Source of the DNA: JAIBJN01 sp963784175
GTDB lineage: Bacteria > Actinomycetota > Thermoleophilia > Gaiellales > Gaiellaceae
Direction: 5' to 3'
Assembly (NCBI GenBank): GCA_963784175.1
Contig: CAWAQJ010000012.1
Location: forward strand, 197,402 to 261,401
DNA length: 64,000 nucleotides
Below the pieces are notes generated by a model. The model did not search any database. It had not been told where the DNA came from and saw only the letters and a list, made by a program, of their open reading frames with translations. This document shows positions 8,310-16,376 of this stretch, in pieces (positions within the stretch are counted from its first letter, which is position 1; the number at the start of each line of letters is the position of its first letter). The translations under genes were made by a program, and so were the position numbers.

Positions 8310-9593
8310 TCAGCCCGATCGCAGCGCGGTCACGAGCTCCGACACGGCCTCGCCGTTGCCGGAGAGGTCGTTGAAAAGCGCCAGCCAGTCGCGCAGGAGG
8401 CGCGGCGTGAGGAAGTTGCGTCGGACGTACTCCTTGCCGCGAAGCGCCATGGCACGTGCCTCGACCGGGTCTTCGAGGATCGCGAGCGTCGCCTCCGCGC
8501 ACTCCTCGACGGAGCCCACGAGGTAGCCGGTCTCCCGGTCCTGGATCTGGGCGACGATGCCGCCCACGCGTCCGGCCACGGTCGGCCGGCCCTTCCAGAG
8601 CGACTCCGTCACGGTCAGGCCGAAGCCCTCCCGGATCGACTTCTGGAGAACAGCCGCCGAGTGCACCTGGAAGGCATTGACCTCGACCGACCCGACGTTG
8701 TTGAGGTTCGAAAGGATGAAGATGTCCGGGTCGCCGGCGGCGGCCTCGACGGTGCGGTTGTAGTACTCCCAGCCCTCGGGGTCGTCGTGTGCCATCGAGC
8801 CGACGAGCGCGAGCTGGACGTCGGGGTGCGACTCGCGCACGATCCGATACGCCTCGATCACCCCGAGCGGGTCCTTCCAGGGGTCGAAGCGCGAGACCTG
8901 AGTGATCAGCGGACGGGCAACGTCGATCCCGAACTGGTCGACGATGTACGCAGCGTCCTCGGTCGAGAGAGCCATGTTCTTGGGGGCGAGCGGATCGATG
9001 GCCGGCGGCCAGATCCAGGCGGGCGGCAACGCGTCGGCGTCCGGCACGTACTCCTGCCGGTGGAAGATGGCGGCGTCGTGGAGGCCGAGCGACGGCAGGA
9101 GGAAGTCGAGCACCTGCGGGTTCGGCGTCGAAAGGTCGATGTGGCAGCGCCAGATCCAGTGGTCGGCGTGGTCGCGCGCGTGCTCGATCATCCCGGCCGG
9201 CTGCGGGTCGTGGACGATCACGAAGTCGTACTCGCCCTCGAGCGCCTCGGCGTTCATCGCGTTGTAGCGACGGAAGATCTCCTGCTGCTCCTCGGTCAGC
9301 CCGGTCGGGTCGCCCTGGAGCGCGTTGTGGATCGTCTTCGTGACGTCGAAGAACTCGTCCTGCCCGTAGATGACCTGCCACTCCGCCTCGAGCCCGGCGT
9401 CGCGCATGAGCGGCACGAGCGTGTACAGGATCTCCGCCACGCCGCCCCCGAACGCGGTGGCCGAGAGGTGCAGCACGCGCTTGCCCGCGAGCGGCTCCGC
9501 CAGGGCGCGGATCTCGTCCATGAGGCCTCGCGCGGCGATCGAAGCGTAGTCCCCGAGGTACTTCGTCCCGACGTTGACGGCCTGTAGCTGCAC
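8310..9593 (-). CDS. treT: Trehalose synthase, TreT-type GT4 glycosyltransferase
   Basis: The 427-residue protein resembles TreT, which makes trehalose directly from a nucleotide-glucose and glucose. Visible features are LHLSATAFGGGVAEIL near the N-terminus, VIVHDPQPAGMI, WRCHIDLSTPNP, the donor-site block ITQVSRFDPWKDPLGVIEAY, and KSIREGFGLTVTESLWKG with the GT4 E-x7-E motif. A GTG at 9593 starts the gene 8 nt after a TATCCT hexamer. Pairing with otsA implies two trehalose routes or related osmolyte synthesis. The acceptor cannot be confirmed from sequence alone. Confidence 0.82.
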   Translation of the reverse strand: MQLQAVNVGTKYLGDYASIAARGLMDEIRALAEPLAGKRVLHLSATAFGGGVAEILYTLVPLMRDAGLEAEWQVIYGQDEFFDVTKTIHNALQGDPTGLTEEQQEIFRRYNAMNAEALEGEYDFVIVHDPQPAGMIEHARDHADHWIWRCHIDLSTPNPQVLDFLLPSLGLHDAAIFHRQEYVPDADALPPAWIWPPAIDPLAPKNMALSTEDAAYIVDQFGIDVARPLITQVSRFDPWKDPLGVIEAYRIVRESHPDVQLALVGSMAHDDPEGWEYYNRTVEAAAGDPDIFILSNLNNVGSVEVNAFQVHSAAVLQKSIREGFGLTVTESLWKGRPTVAGRVGGIVAQIQDRETGYLVGSVEECAEATLAILEDPVEARAMALRGKEYVRRNFLTPRLLRDWLALFNDLSGNGEAVSELVTALRSG

Positions 9594-9601
9594 GGCGGCG
9601 G

Positions 9602-9607
9602 AGGATA
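9602..9607 (-). promoter_or_regulatory. Candidate -10 of leaderless treT promoter
   Basis: TATCCT on the minus strand is 8 nt upstream of the treT GTG. This is a close match to the TAnnnT consensus in a strongly GC-rich setting and would give a leaderless or nearly leaderless mRNA. Confidence 0.5.
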
Positions 9608-9623
9608 CCGCGCGCCGCGGCTC

Positions 9624-10052
9624 TTACCCGAGGGTCTTGGTGAAGCGCAGGCAGGATCCGGTCCCGCCGGAGCGCGGACGGATGGTGAAGTCATCCGTGA
9701 GCGCGCGGATGATCGCGATGCCGAGCCCGCCCTCGTCGAGCTCGCCGGTCTCCACCTCGAGCAGGTCGGGATCGAACCCCTCGCCGTCGTCCGAGACCTC
9801 GACCGCAAGGCGGTCGACAGCCAGCTCGTAGCGGATCTCGACGGCGCCGTCCCGCCCACCGTCGTAGGCGTGGCGGATCGAGTTCGAGCACGCCTCCGTC
9901 AGTGCGAGCTTCATGTCCGCGATCACTTCCGGCTCGACCGCGAGCGGTCGGAGGAGCCCGCTGAGGGCGAGCCGCCCCAGCGCGATGTACTCGGCTCTCG
10001 CCGGGATCACAAGCGAGACGATGCTCGCTGAGGTTCCGTTCTCCGTCAGCAC
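9624..10052 (-). CDS. RsbW-like anti-sigma factor serine/threonine kinase (HATPase)
   Basis: The protein (142 residues from this start) is a single GHKL ATPase domain: N-box LALTEACSNSIRHAY, G1 motif DDGEGFDP and G2 motif GGLGIAIIRALTD. Such kinases bind and inhibit stress sigma factors or phosphorylate an anti-anti-sigma partner. No partner STAS gene or stress sigma factor is adjacent, so the target is unknown. The GTG at 10052 is the best start because homologous sequence begins soon after; an ATG at 10142 in frame would add 30 residues that overlap the methyltransferase. A TAGATT -10-like hexamer lies at 10095-10090. Confidence 0.8.
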   Translation of the reverse strand: MLTENGTSASIVSLVIPARAEYIALGRLALSGLLRPLAVEPEVIADMKLALTEACSNSIRHAYDGGRDGAVEIRYELAVDRLAVEVSDDGEGFDPDLLEVETGELDEGGLGIAIIRALTDDFTIRPRSGGTGSCLRFTKTLG

Positions 10053-10110
10053 GCGTGTATGCGCCGCAGGCGCGATCTGATGCGGGCGAAATCTAGCTGT
10101 ACGAGCAGGT

Positions 10111-10974
10111 TCAGGGTCGTGAGACGGCTCGTACCCGTACATCGGGACGCGGAAACCGCGCGAGACGGGCCCGCGTGACCTCGACGGCCTCGGGACTCGA
10201 GTCGAGGAGGACGAAGCGGCGGCCCAGCTCCGCGCAGACCGCCCCGAGCGTTCCGGAGCCCGCGAACGGGTCGAGGCACCAGTCTCCGGGCCGCGTGGAG
10301 GCCTGCACCATGCGTCGCACGATCCCCTCCGGCTTCTGCGTCGGGTAGCCGGTCTTCTCCTTACCGGTCGGAGAGACGATCGTGTGCCACCAGACGTCGG
10401 TCGGCAGCTTTCCCCGCGCCGCCTTCTCGGCCGTCACCAGGCCCGGCGCCATGTACGGCTCCCGCACGACCGTCTCGGCGTCGAACCAGTACTGCCCGGG
10501 ATCCTTGACGTAGACGAGGATCGTGTCGTGCTTCGCAGGCCAGCGCCGCCGCGGCCGCGCACCGTAGTCGTAGGCCCAGACGATCTCGTTGAGGAAGCAC
10601 TCTCGCCCGAACAGGTCGTCGAGGAGGACCTTCGCGTAGTGCGCCTCGCGGTAATCGAGGTGGAGGTAGAGCGTCCCCGTCGGTGCCAGGACCCGGCGCA
10701 GCTCCCGCAACCGCGGCTCGAGAAACCCGAGGTAGTCGTCGAAGCTGTCGGCGTAGGACGACTCGCCGACCACGCGCGTCGAGTAGCGACGCCCGCCGAA
10801 CCCGACGCGGTCACCGTCCGGGTCCGCCGTAGTCGAGACGGTCCGTCGGCGCTGGGCTCGTCCGGTGTTGAACGGCGGATCGGCGTAGACGAGCTGGAAG
10901 AGGCCGTCGTCGAAGTCGGGGAGGAGCGCAAGGTTGTCCCCGAGCAGAACAAGATCCTCGCCGGGCGGCGGCAC
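10111..10974 (-). CDS. Orphan DNA adenine/cytosine-N4 methyltransferase, beta class
   Basis: The 287-residue protein has catalytic motif IV as DPPFNTG near residue 33 and the SAM-binding motif I as LDPFAGSGTLGAVC near residue 240. That order, with the target region between, defines the beta class of amino-methyltransferases. The PTQKPEGIVRRMV block before motif I is also typical. No restriction endonuclease or specificity subunit is next to it, so it may be a solitary epigenetic or housekeeping methylase. The GTG at 10974 lies 7 nt after TACACT. The recognition sequence cannot be read from the gene. Confidence 0.85.
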   Translation of the reverse strand: MPPPGEDLVLLGDNLALLPDFDDGLFQLVYADPPFNTGRAQRRRTVSTTADPDGDRVGFGGRRYSTRVVGESSYADSFDDYLGFLEPRLRELRRVLAPTGTLYLHLDYREAHYAKVLLDDLFGRECFLNEIVWAYDYGARPRRRWPAKHDTILVYVKDPGQYWFDAETVVREPYMAPGLVTAEKAARGKLPTDVWWHTIVSPTGKEKTGYPTQKPEGIVRRMVQASTRPGDWCLDPFAGSGTLGAVCAELGRRFVLLDSSPEAVEVTRARLARFPRPDVRVRAVSRP

Positions 10975-10981
10975 CCGGTCG

Positions 10982-10987
10982 AGTGTA
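10982..10987 (-). promoter_or_regulatory. Candidate -10 of leaderless methyltransferase promoter
   Basis: TACACT on the minus strand precedes the methyltransferase GTG by 7 nt, inside the 19-nt gap behind the htrA stop codon. The same hexamer precedes the M28-like gene and the ECF sigma gene at similar distance. Confidence 0.45.
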
Positions 10988-10993
10988 GAGGCG

Positions 10994-12235
10994 CTACCGG
11001 TTGAGCCTGGGCGGCGACGCCGGGCGCTCGCCGAGGACGACGGTCACGGAGCGGCGCTCCCCGTCGCGCAGGATCGTCAGCTCGACCTCCTGGTCGGGCA
11101 GGAGGCGCTGGGTCACGGCGCGGACGACGTCCTCCGCGGAGTCGACCGGCTCGCCGTCGATGGCGATGATGAGGTCGCCGCCGACCAGAACCGGCACGCC
11201 CTCGTACTCGCGCTCCTCGCCCCCGCCCTGGAGCCCTGCCCGTTCGGCCGGGCTTCCGTCGACGACCTCCTGGACAGCCGCTCCCTTCTCGGCACCGTAC
11301 TCGAGCCGGCGGGCCATGCGCGGGGTGACGGTCTGGGTCGTGATCCCGAGCCAGGCATAGCGAACGCGGCCCGTCTGGATCAGCTGCTCCATCGAGCGCT
11401 TCGCCGCGTTGATGGGGACGGCGAAGCCGACGCCTTCCGCGGTACCGCTCTCGCTGCGGATCTGCGCGTTGATCCCGACGACCTGGCCGCGGGCGTTGAA
11501 CATGGGGCCGCCCGAGTTGCCCCGGTTGATGGGCGCGTCCGTCTGGATGGCGTCGATGAGGTCGTAGCTCGACGTCAGCGAGTCGATGGAGCGCTCGGTC
11601 GCCGAGACGACGCCGACGCTGAGCGAGCTCTGCTGGCCGAAGGGGCTTCCGATCGCGGCGACCGGCTCGCCGACGACGACCGCGGCCGAGTCGCCGAGCG
11701 GCACAGGGCTCACCGCATGGTTCGCGGGGTCGACCTTGAGCAGCCCGACGTCGTCGTAGAGGTCCCAGCCGATGATCTTCGCGGCGACGCGCTCGCCGTC
11801 GCGGTACTGGACGTACACGCGCGACGCGGCTTCCGGCGTCTGCGTCTCGTCCGCCTCGCCGGCGGTGGTGATCACGTGCGAGTTGGTGAGGACATAGCCG
11901 TCGTCGGAGACGACGAAGCCGGAGCCCTGGGCCTCGGACGTCAGCTGCTGTCCACCCTGGGCACCGAAGACGGCGTAGATCGTGACGACGCCGGCTGCGC
12001 GCTTCCCGTAGATCTCGCTCGCGTCGAAGTCGTTGCCGACGAGGGGCTTTGCGGCATCGCCCTCGACGGGGTTTGCGGCGGGCGTCGCGCCGTCCGGGGT
12101 CGGCACGAGCACGGTCTGCACCTGGGTCGAATCGTCGTCGAGCCACCCGACGGCTTTTCCGAGGACGAGCGCGGTCGAGCCGCCGAGCATGGCGGCGACG
12201 ATTGCGATGACTGCAACGACCCCCGGGCGAATCAC
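10994..12235 (-). CDS. HtrA/DegP-type trypsin-like serine protease with PDZ domain
   Basis: The 413-residue protein has an N-terminal membrane anchor (about residues 6-26), an S1C protease domain and one C-terminal PDZ domain. The catalytic triad is visible as histidine in LTNSHVI, aspartate in DVGLLKVD and serine in RGNSGGPMFN. The domain order is usual for cell-surface quality-control proteases in Gram-positives. It starts with GTG at 12235, 9 nt after TACGAT. A two-component system lies just upstream on the same strand, an arrangement common for stress-responsive HtrA genes, which suggests but does not prove control by it. Confidence 0.93.
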   Translation of the reverse strand: MIRPGVVAVIAIVAAMLGGSTALVLGKAVGWLDDDSTQVQTVLVPTPDGATPAANPVEGDAAKPLVGNDFDASEIYGKRAAGVVTIYAVFGAQGGQQLTSEAQGSGFVVSDDGYVLTNSHVITTAGEADETQTPEAASRVYVQYRDGERVAAKIIGWDLYDDVGLLKVDPANHAVSPVPLGDSAAVVVGEPVAAIGSPFGQQSSLSVGVVSATERSIDSLTSSYDLIDAIQTDAPINRGNSGGPMFNARGQVVGINAQIRSESGTAEGVGFAVPINAAKRSMEQLIQTGRVRYAWLGITTQTVTPRMARRLEYGAEKGAAVQEVVDGSPAERAGLQGGGEEREYEGVPVLVGGDLIIAIDGEPVDSAEDVVRAVTQRLLPDQEVELTILRDGERRSVTVVLGERPASPPRLNR

Positions 12236-12244
12236 GTTCGACTC

Positions 12245-12250
12245 ATCGTA
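12245..12250 (-). promoter_or_regulatory. Candidate -10 of leaderless htrA promoter
   Basis: TACGAT on the minus strand lies 9 nt before the htrA GTG. The 72-nt gap to the histidine kinase gene is AT-richer than its surroundings and contains TTGACG about 23 nt further upstream, too far for a standard -35. Confidence 0.45.
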
Positions 12251-12286
12251 GTGACGGTTTCCCGGCTCGGGAGCGTCAATTGAATT

Positions 12287-12300
12287 GTGGCAATCGCCAC
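12287..12300 (-). terminator. Small hairpin downstream of histidine kinase gene
   Basis: GTGGC and GCCAC form a 5-bp stem around a 4-nt loop just after the kinase stop codon. There is no T-run, so it is at most a weak terminator. The same 18-nt string recurs by chance or otherwise inside the mannosyltransferase gene at 18682. Confidence 0.25.
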
Positions 12301-12307
12301 GATCCTC

Positions 12308-13735
12308 TTACGACGAGACCGGCTCGGCGACCTCGGCGTCACGTGAAAGCGGCCGCTCCGGGTCGAGGGGGAGTTTCAACGTGAAAACGGTGCGTCCGGG
12401 CACGGATTGCACCTCGATCGTCGCATCCATGCGGGATGCGAGCTCCGACGCGATCGCAAGCCCGAGCCCGCTCCCCGATGCCTTGCCGCCCGCGGCACGG
12501 TAGAAGCGCTGGAAGAGGTGCTCCTGGTCCTCCTCCGGGATGCCGGGCCCTCCGTCCGCGACCTCGAGCACCGCAAGACCCTCCCGTTCGTCGGCGGAGA
12601 CCTGGACCGGCGTGCCGGGAGGCGTGTGCCGGATCGCGTTCTCCACGAACGCGCGGGCGATCTGCTGGACGCGGACGTCGTCGCCGAGCGCGTAGACCGC
12701 TTCGTCCCCGGCGATCGTGAGCACGTGGCCGCCTGCTTCGGCCACAGCGCGGAACTCCTCTGTCACCTGCCTGCCGGCAGCCGAGAGGTCGAAGGGCGCG
12801 ATCTCGACCTCGAGCTGGCCGGCGTCGAGGCGGGAAAGGTCGAGGAGATCGGTAGCAAGCCTCGTCAGACGGTCGATCTGGTCGCGCATCTCGGCGAGGA
12901 AGTCGCGGCGAACGGCCGGATCCATGTCCTCGTCGTCCATGAGCTCGACGAAACCGCCGAGCGAGAACAACGGCGTGCGCAGCTCGTGCGAGGCGTTGGC
13001 GATGAACTCGCCGCGGGCCCGATCGAGCACGGCCAGCCGCGAGCGCATGGAGTCGAAGGCGTCCGCGAGCTGGCCGACCTCGTCGCGACCGGAGTCGCGG
13101 ACCGGCGTCTCGAAGTCGCCGTCCGCAAGCCGCTCCGCGGCCGACTCCAGCCGGCGGATCCGGCGCGTGAAGAACCATGCGATGAGATAGCCGACGAGCC
13201 ACGAGATCGCGAGCGCCACGCCGCCCGCGACCAGGAGGCTGCGACGGACGAGGCTGACGTTCGCCAACGCGTCGTCGAGGGGTGCCGAGACGAGCACGAC
13301 GCGGTTCTGGTCCACGGGAAACGCTGCCTCCGCGTACTGCTCGCCGTCGCGGTCGGCGCGGCCCGAAGTCGCGAGCCCGCTGCTGGCGGCCTCCAGCGCC
13401 ACCGGATCCACCGACAGGTCTCCCACGTTGTTGATCCGCGAGTCGGCCAGGTTCTGAAGCTGGCCCTCGGTGACCTGCTGGAGAACGCTGACTCGAACGC
13501 CGAAGCCTTCGCCCCTGGCCATCGCCAGGTTCTGGGCGGTGAAGGTATCCACCCCGCGCATGTCTCGGGCGGCTACCTGGACCGTCTCCTCGAGCTCGCG
13601 GATCTTCGCGTTGACCAGCCGGTCTTCGAGCTGCGGGACGACCGCCGCGTAGACGATGGCCAGCGCGCCGGCCACGACCAGGAAGAGGACGAGGCCGGCC
13701 TTGACGCTCAGGCTGAGAAGGGGCGGCTTCCTCAC
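12308..13735 (-). CDS. Sensor histidine kinase (HAMP, HisKA, HATPase)
   Basis: The 475-residue kinase has a first membrane helix (about residues 10-33), an extracellular sensor region of about 130 residues, a second helix near 165-190, a HAMP linker, a dimerisation domain with the phospho-acceptor in FIANASHELRTPLFSLGGF, and a catalytic domain with N-box ENAIRHT, G1 DGGPGIP and G2 GSGLGLAI. GTG at 13735 overlaps the regulator stop codon (GTGA), so the pair is co-expressed. The signal is unknown; the downstream htrA gene hints at envelope stress. Confidence 0.94.
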   Translation of the reverse strand: MRKPPLLSLSVKAGLVLFLVVAGALAIVYAAVVPQLEDRLVNAKIRELEETVQVAARDMRGVDTFTAQNLAMARGEGFGVRVSVLQQVTEGQLQNLADSRINNVGDLSVDPVALEAASSGLATSGRADRDGEQYAEAAFPVDQNRVVLVSAPLDDALANVSLVRRSLLVAGGVALAISWLVGYLIAWFFTRRIRRLESAAERLADGDFETPVRDSGRDEVGQLADAFDSMRSRLAVLDRARGEFIANASHELRTPLFSLGGFVELMDDEDMDPAVRRDFLAEMRDQIDRLTRLATDLLDLSRLDAGQLEVEIAPFDLSAAGRQVTEEFRAVAEAGGHVLTIAGDEAVYALGDDVRVQQIARAFVENAIRHTPPGTPVQVSADEREGLAVLEVADGGPGIPEEDQEHLFQRFYRAAGGKASGSGLGLAIASELASRMDATIEVQSVPGRTVFTLKLPLDPERPLSRDAEVAEPVSS

Positions 13736-14433
13736 GGCGTCTCGCGGAAGCGGTAGCCGGCGCCCCGTACCGTGAAGATGAGCTCGGGCTCGGCCGGGTC
13801 GCGCTCGACCTTCTCGCGCAGATGGCGCACGTGGACGTCGATCGTGCGCGGGTCGCGGAACTCCGAGCCGCCCCAGAGCTCGTCCAGAAGCTCTTTTCGC
13901 GTGAAAACGCGGCCGGGGCTCGACGCGAGCGTGCGCAACAGCTCGAACTCGAGATACGTGAGCTGAACCGGCTCGCCGCGAGCTTCGACCGCGCGCCGGG
14001 TCGTGTCGATGCGAAGCTCGTCGATCTCGATCACCTCGGCATGCGTGCCGGCCGTCGAAAGCTGTGCCCGACGCAGAAGCGCCCGCACGCGGCTCATGAA
14101 CTCGCGGATCGAGAACGGTTTGGTGATGTAGTCGTCGGCGCCGAGCTCGAGGCCGAGCACCTTGTCGCCCTCGTCGCCGCGCGCCGTGAGCATGATGATC
14201 GGCACCGCGCTCCGCTCCTCGCGCAGCCGGCGGCAGACCGCGAGCCCGTCCAGGCGCGGGAGCATGAGGTCGAGGATGACGAGGTCGATCGGCGTCTCCC
14301 GGTAGCGCTGGAGCGCCTCCTCGCCGTCGCGCGCTTGCACGACCGTGTAGCCCTCGCGTTCGAGCGGGTACGTGAGCAGTTTCTGCACCGACTCCTCGTC
14401 GTCGACGAGGAGCACCGTCGAGCGCCGTTCCAT
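13732..14433 (-). CDS. OmpR/PhoB-family response regulator
   Basis: The 233-residue protein has a receiver domain (VLLVDDEESVQKLL acidic pair, phospho-acceptor aspartate in VILDLMLPRLDG, TARGDEGDKV, and lysine in ITKPFS) and a C-terminal winged helix ending DVHVRHLREKVE and VRGAGYRF. The ATG at 14433 is chosen because the receiver domain begins six residues later and a TATCCT hexamer stands exactly 10 nt upstream. It is the first gene of the two-component operon and is divergent from the M28-like gene. Confidence 0.94.
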   Translation of the reverse strand: MERRSTVLLVDDEESVQKLLTYPLEREGYTVVQARDGEEALQRYRETPIDLVILDLMLPRLDGLAVCRRLREERSAVPIIMLTARGDEGDKVLGLELGADDYITKPFSIREFMSRVRALLRRAQLSTAGTHAEVIEIDELRIDTTRRAVEARGEPVQLTYLEFELLRTLASSPGRVFTRKELLDELWGGSEFRDPRTIDVHVRHLREKVERDPAEPELIFTVRGAGYRFRETP

Positions 14434-14443
14434 CGCCCGGCTA

Positions 14444-14449
14444 AGGATA
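14444..14449 (-). promoter_or_regulatory. Candidate -10 of leaderless response-regulator promoter
   Basis: TATCCT on the minus strand is separated by 10 nt from the regulator ATG. The opposite-strand promoter for the M28-like gene begins about 20 nt away, so the 52-nt divergent gap probably carries both promoters. Confidence 0.5.
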
Positions 14450-14469
14450 GGGACGACAGAGGCCTCGAC

Positions 14470-14475
14470 TACACT
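14470..14475 (+). promoter_or_regulatory. Candidate -10 of leaderless M28-like gene promoter
   Basis: TACACT lies 10 nt before the ATG at 14486. The intervening bases include AAGGGG, which could instead serve as a ribosome site very near the start. Confidence 0.45.
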
Positions 14476-14485
14476 CAAGGGGCGA

Positions 14486-16366
14486 ATGGCCGCTGAAGCG
14501 CCACGCCGTCGGCCGCGGCGCGGGTCCCTGGAGCGGCCCGTTTCGACGCGGATCTACCGGGCTGCCTGGCTGGTGGTCGCCGTGCCCCTCCTCGTGGCCG
14601 CCTTCAGCGTGGGCCAGCCCGATCCGCTCCCGGAGCCGCGCCTGCGCCCGTTCTTCGACCAGTCGACGGCCATGCAGTTCTCGCGGGAGCTCTCGAGCAC
14701 CTTCCCCGACCGCTCACCGGGCTCCCTCGGCGCCGAGGGGGCGGCCGACTGGGTCGAGGACCAGTTGCGCCAGTACAAGTTCACGGTCGAACGGCAGGTC
14801 TTCACCGCCGACATCCCCGGGCGCGGCCGCGAAGAGCTCGTCAACCTCGTCGCCGTGGCGCCGCGAACCGGCGACCAGGGCGTCCAGTCGCAACGGGCGA
14901 TCGCCGTGCTGGCCCACCGCGACAACCTCGGCGCCTCGCCCGGCGCCGTCGACAACGGATCCGGTACAGGCGCGCTCCTCGAGCTCGCACGCGACCTGGG
15001 AAGCGCGTCGCTCTCCCATCCGTTCATCCTCGTCTCGACCGACGCGGGCTCTCTCGGAGGCTTGGGCGCAGCACACTTCGCCGAGACTGCGCCATACGCC
15101 GACAGCCTCGCCGCCGTCGTGAACCTCGACGGCGTCGGCGGGCGGCCTGCCGCGCGCATCGAGTTCGGCGGCGACACGCCGCGGGTCTCGAGCCCGACGC
15201 TCGTCGCCACTGCCGACGCCGCCATCGCTGCACAGTCCGGCGTTGCGCCGACGCACCCGGGCGCCTTCGCGCAGCTCCTCGACCTCGCCTTCCCGTTCAG
15301 CTTCTACGAGCAGGCCCCGTTCGTCTCGCGCGGGGTCCCGGCGATCACGATCACGACGGGCACCAGCCGGCCGCCGCCGCCCGAGGGCGACTCGCTCGCG
15401 GCCCTGAGCGGCGACCGGCTCGGCGAGCTCGGCCTTGCCTCGCAATCGCTCCTCGGCTCGCTCGACGAGGCCGCCGAGGTCACGAGCGGCACGCAGTCCT
15501 ACATCTACTTCGGAACCCGGCTTCTGTACGGCTGGACGCTCCAGTTCGTCCTCGTCGCCGCACTGCTGCCGTTCCTTGCGGCCACTGTCGACCTCTTCGC
15601 CCGCTGCCGCCGGCGGCACATCCCGCTCCTACCTGCGCTGCGCAGCTATCTCAGCCGGCTCGGCGTCTGGCTCTGGCTCGGCGTGGCCTTCGCGATCTTC
15701 GTGGCGGCCGGGCTGTTTCCCAGCGGAGCCGACCGGCCTCTCGGCCCGGACACCGAGGCGGCCGGGGACTGGCCCGTCGCCGCGATCGCGGCCCTGGCGG
15801 CGATCTCGGCGGTCGGCTGGCTCGTCGTCAGGCCGCGGCTCGCGCCGACCCGCTCCATCGGCCGCGCCGAAGAGCTCGGCGGCCACCTGGCGGCGATGCT
15901 CGTGCTGGGCGTCGTCTCGCTCGTGGTCGCTGCGCTGAACCCCTACTCGCTGATCTTCCTGCTTCCTTCGCTTCACGCGTGGCTCTGGCTGCCGCAGCTC
16001 AGCGACCGTGGGCGCGCCGTCCAGGTCGCGGTGTACGCGATCGGATTCCTCGGCCCGGCGCTCCTCCTCGCCTCGTTTGCATTCCGGTTCGACATGGGCT
16101 TCGACGCGATCTGGTACGTGATCGCGCTCACCTCCGTCGGCTACGTCCCGGTGGCGCTCGTAGTCGCGTTCCTCGCCTGGGGAGCGGCCGCGAGCCAGGT
16201 AGGCGCTGTGGCGCTCGGACGCTATGCGCCCTATCCCGACGCGAGCGAGCGAACGCGCGGTCCGTTCAGGGACGCCGGTCGCCAGGCTATTCTCGTCTGG
16301 CGACGGTCCCGCCGCCGGCATCTCGCAGCAGTTGACGAAGAGGCCGAGCGGGCCGAAGCTGAGTAG
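14486..16366 (+). CDS. M28-like membrane protein, predicted inactive peptidase
   Basis: The 626-residue protein has one N-terminal membrane helix, an extracytoplasmic M28 aminopeptidase-like domain (about residues 50-330) and seven or eight further helices. The M28 frame is clear: LAHRDNLGASPGAVDNGSG gives the first histidine and bridging aspartate, and NLDGVGG the later aspartate. The catalytic Glu-Glu pair expected after FILVSTD is replaced by AGS, and the last zinc histidine near GVPAITITTG is absent. It may be a non-catalytic relative acting in binding or transport. It is 10 nt upstream of the sortase gene. Confidence 0.75.
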   Translation: MAAEAPRRRPRRGSLERPVSTRIYRAAWLVVAVPLLVAAFSVGQPDPLPEPRLRPFFDQSTAMQFSRELSSTFPDRSPGSLGAEGAADWVEDQLRQYKFTVERQVFTADIPGRGREELVNLVAVAPRTGDQGVQSQRAIAVLAHRDNLGASPGAVDNGSGTGALLELARDLGSASLSHPFILVSTDAGSLGGLGAAHFAETAPYADSLAAVVNLDGVGGRPAARIEFGGDTPRVSSPTLVATADAAIAAQSGVAPTHPGAFAQLLDLAFPFSFYEQAPFVSRGVPAITITTGTSRPPPPEGDSLAALSGDRLGELGLASQSLLGSLDEAAEVTSGTQSYIYFGTRLLYGWTLQFVLVAALLPFLAATVDLFARCRRRHIPLLPALRSYLSRLGVWLWLGVAFAIFVAAGLFPSGADRPLGPDTEAAGDWPVAAIAALAAISAVGWLVVRPRLAPTRSIGRAEELGGHLAAMLVLGVVSLVVAALNPYSLIFLLPSLHAWLWLPQLSDRGRAVQVAVYAIGFLGPALLLASFAFRFDMGFDAIWYVIALTSVGYVPVALVVAFLAWGAAASQVGAVALGRYAPYPDASERTRGPFRDAGRQAILVWRRSRRRHLAAVDEEAERAEAE

Positions 16367-16376
16367 TGGAGGGTTG

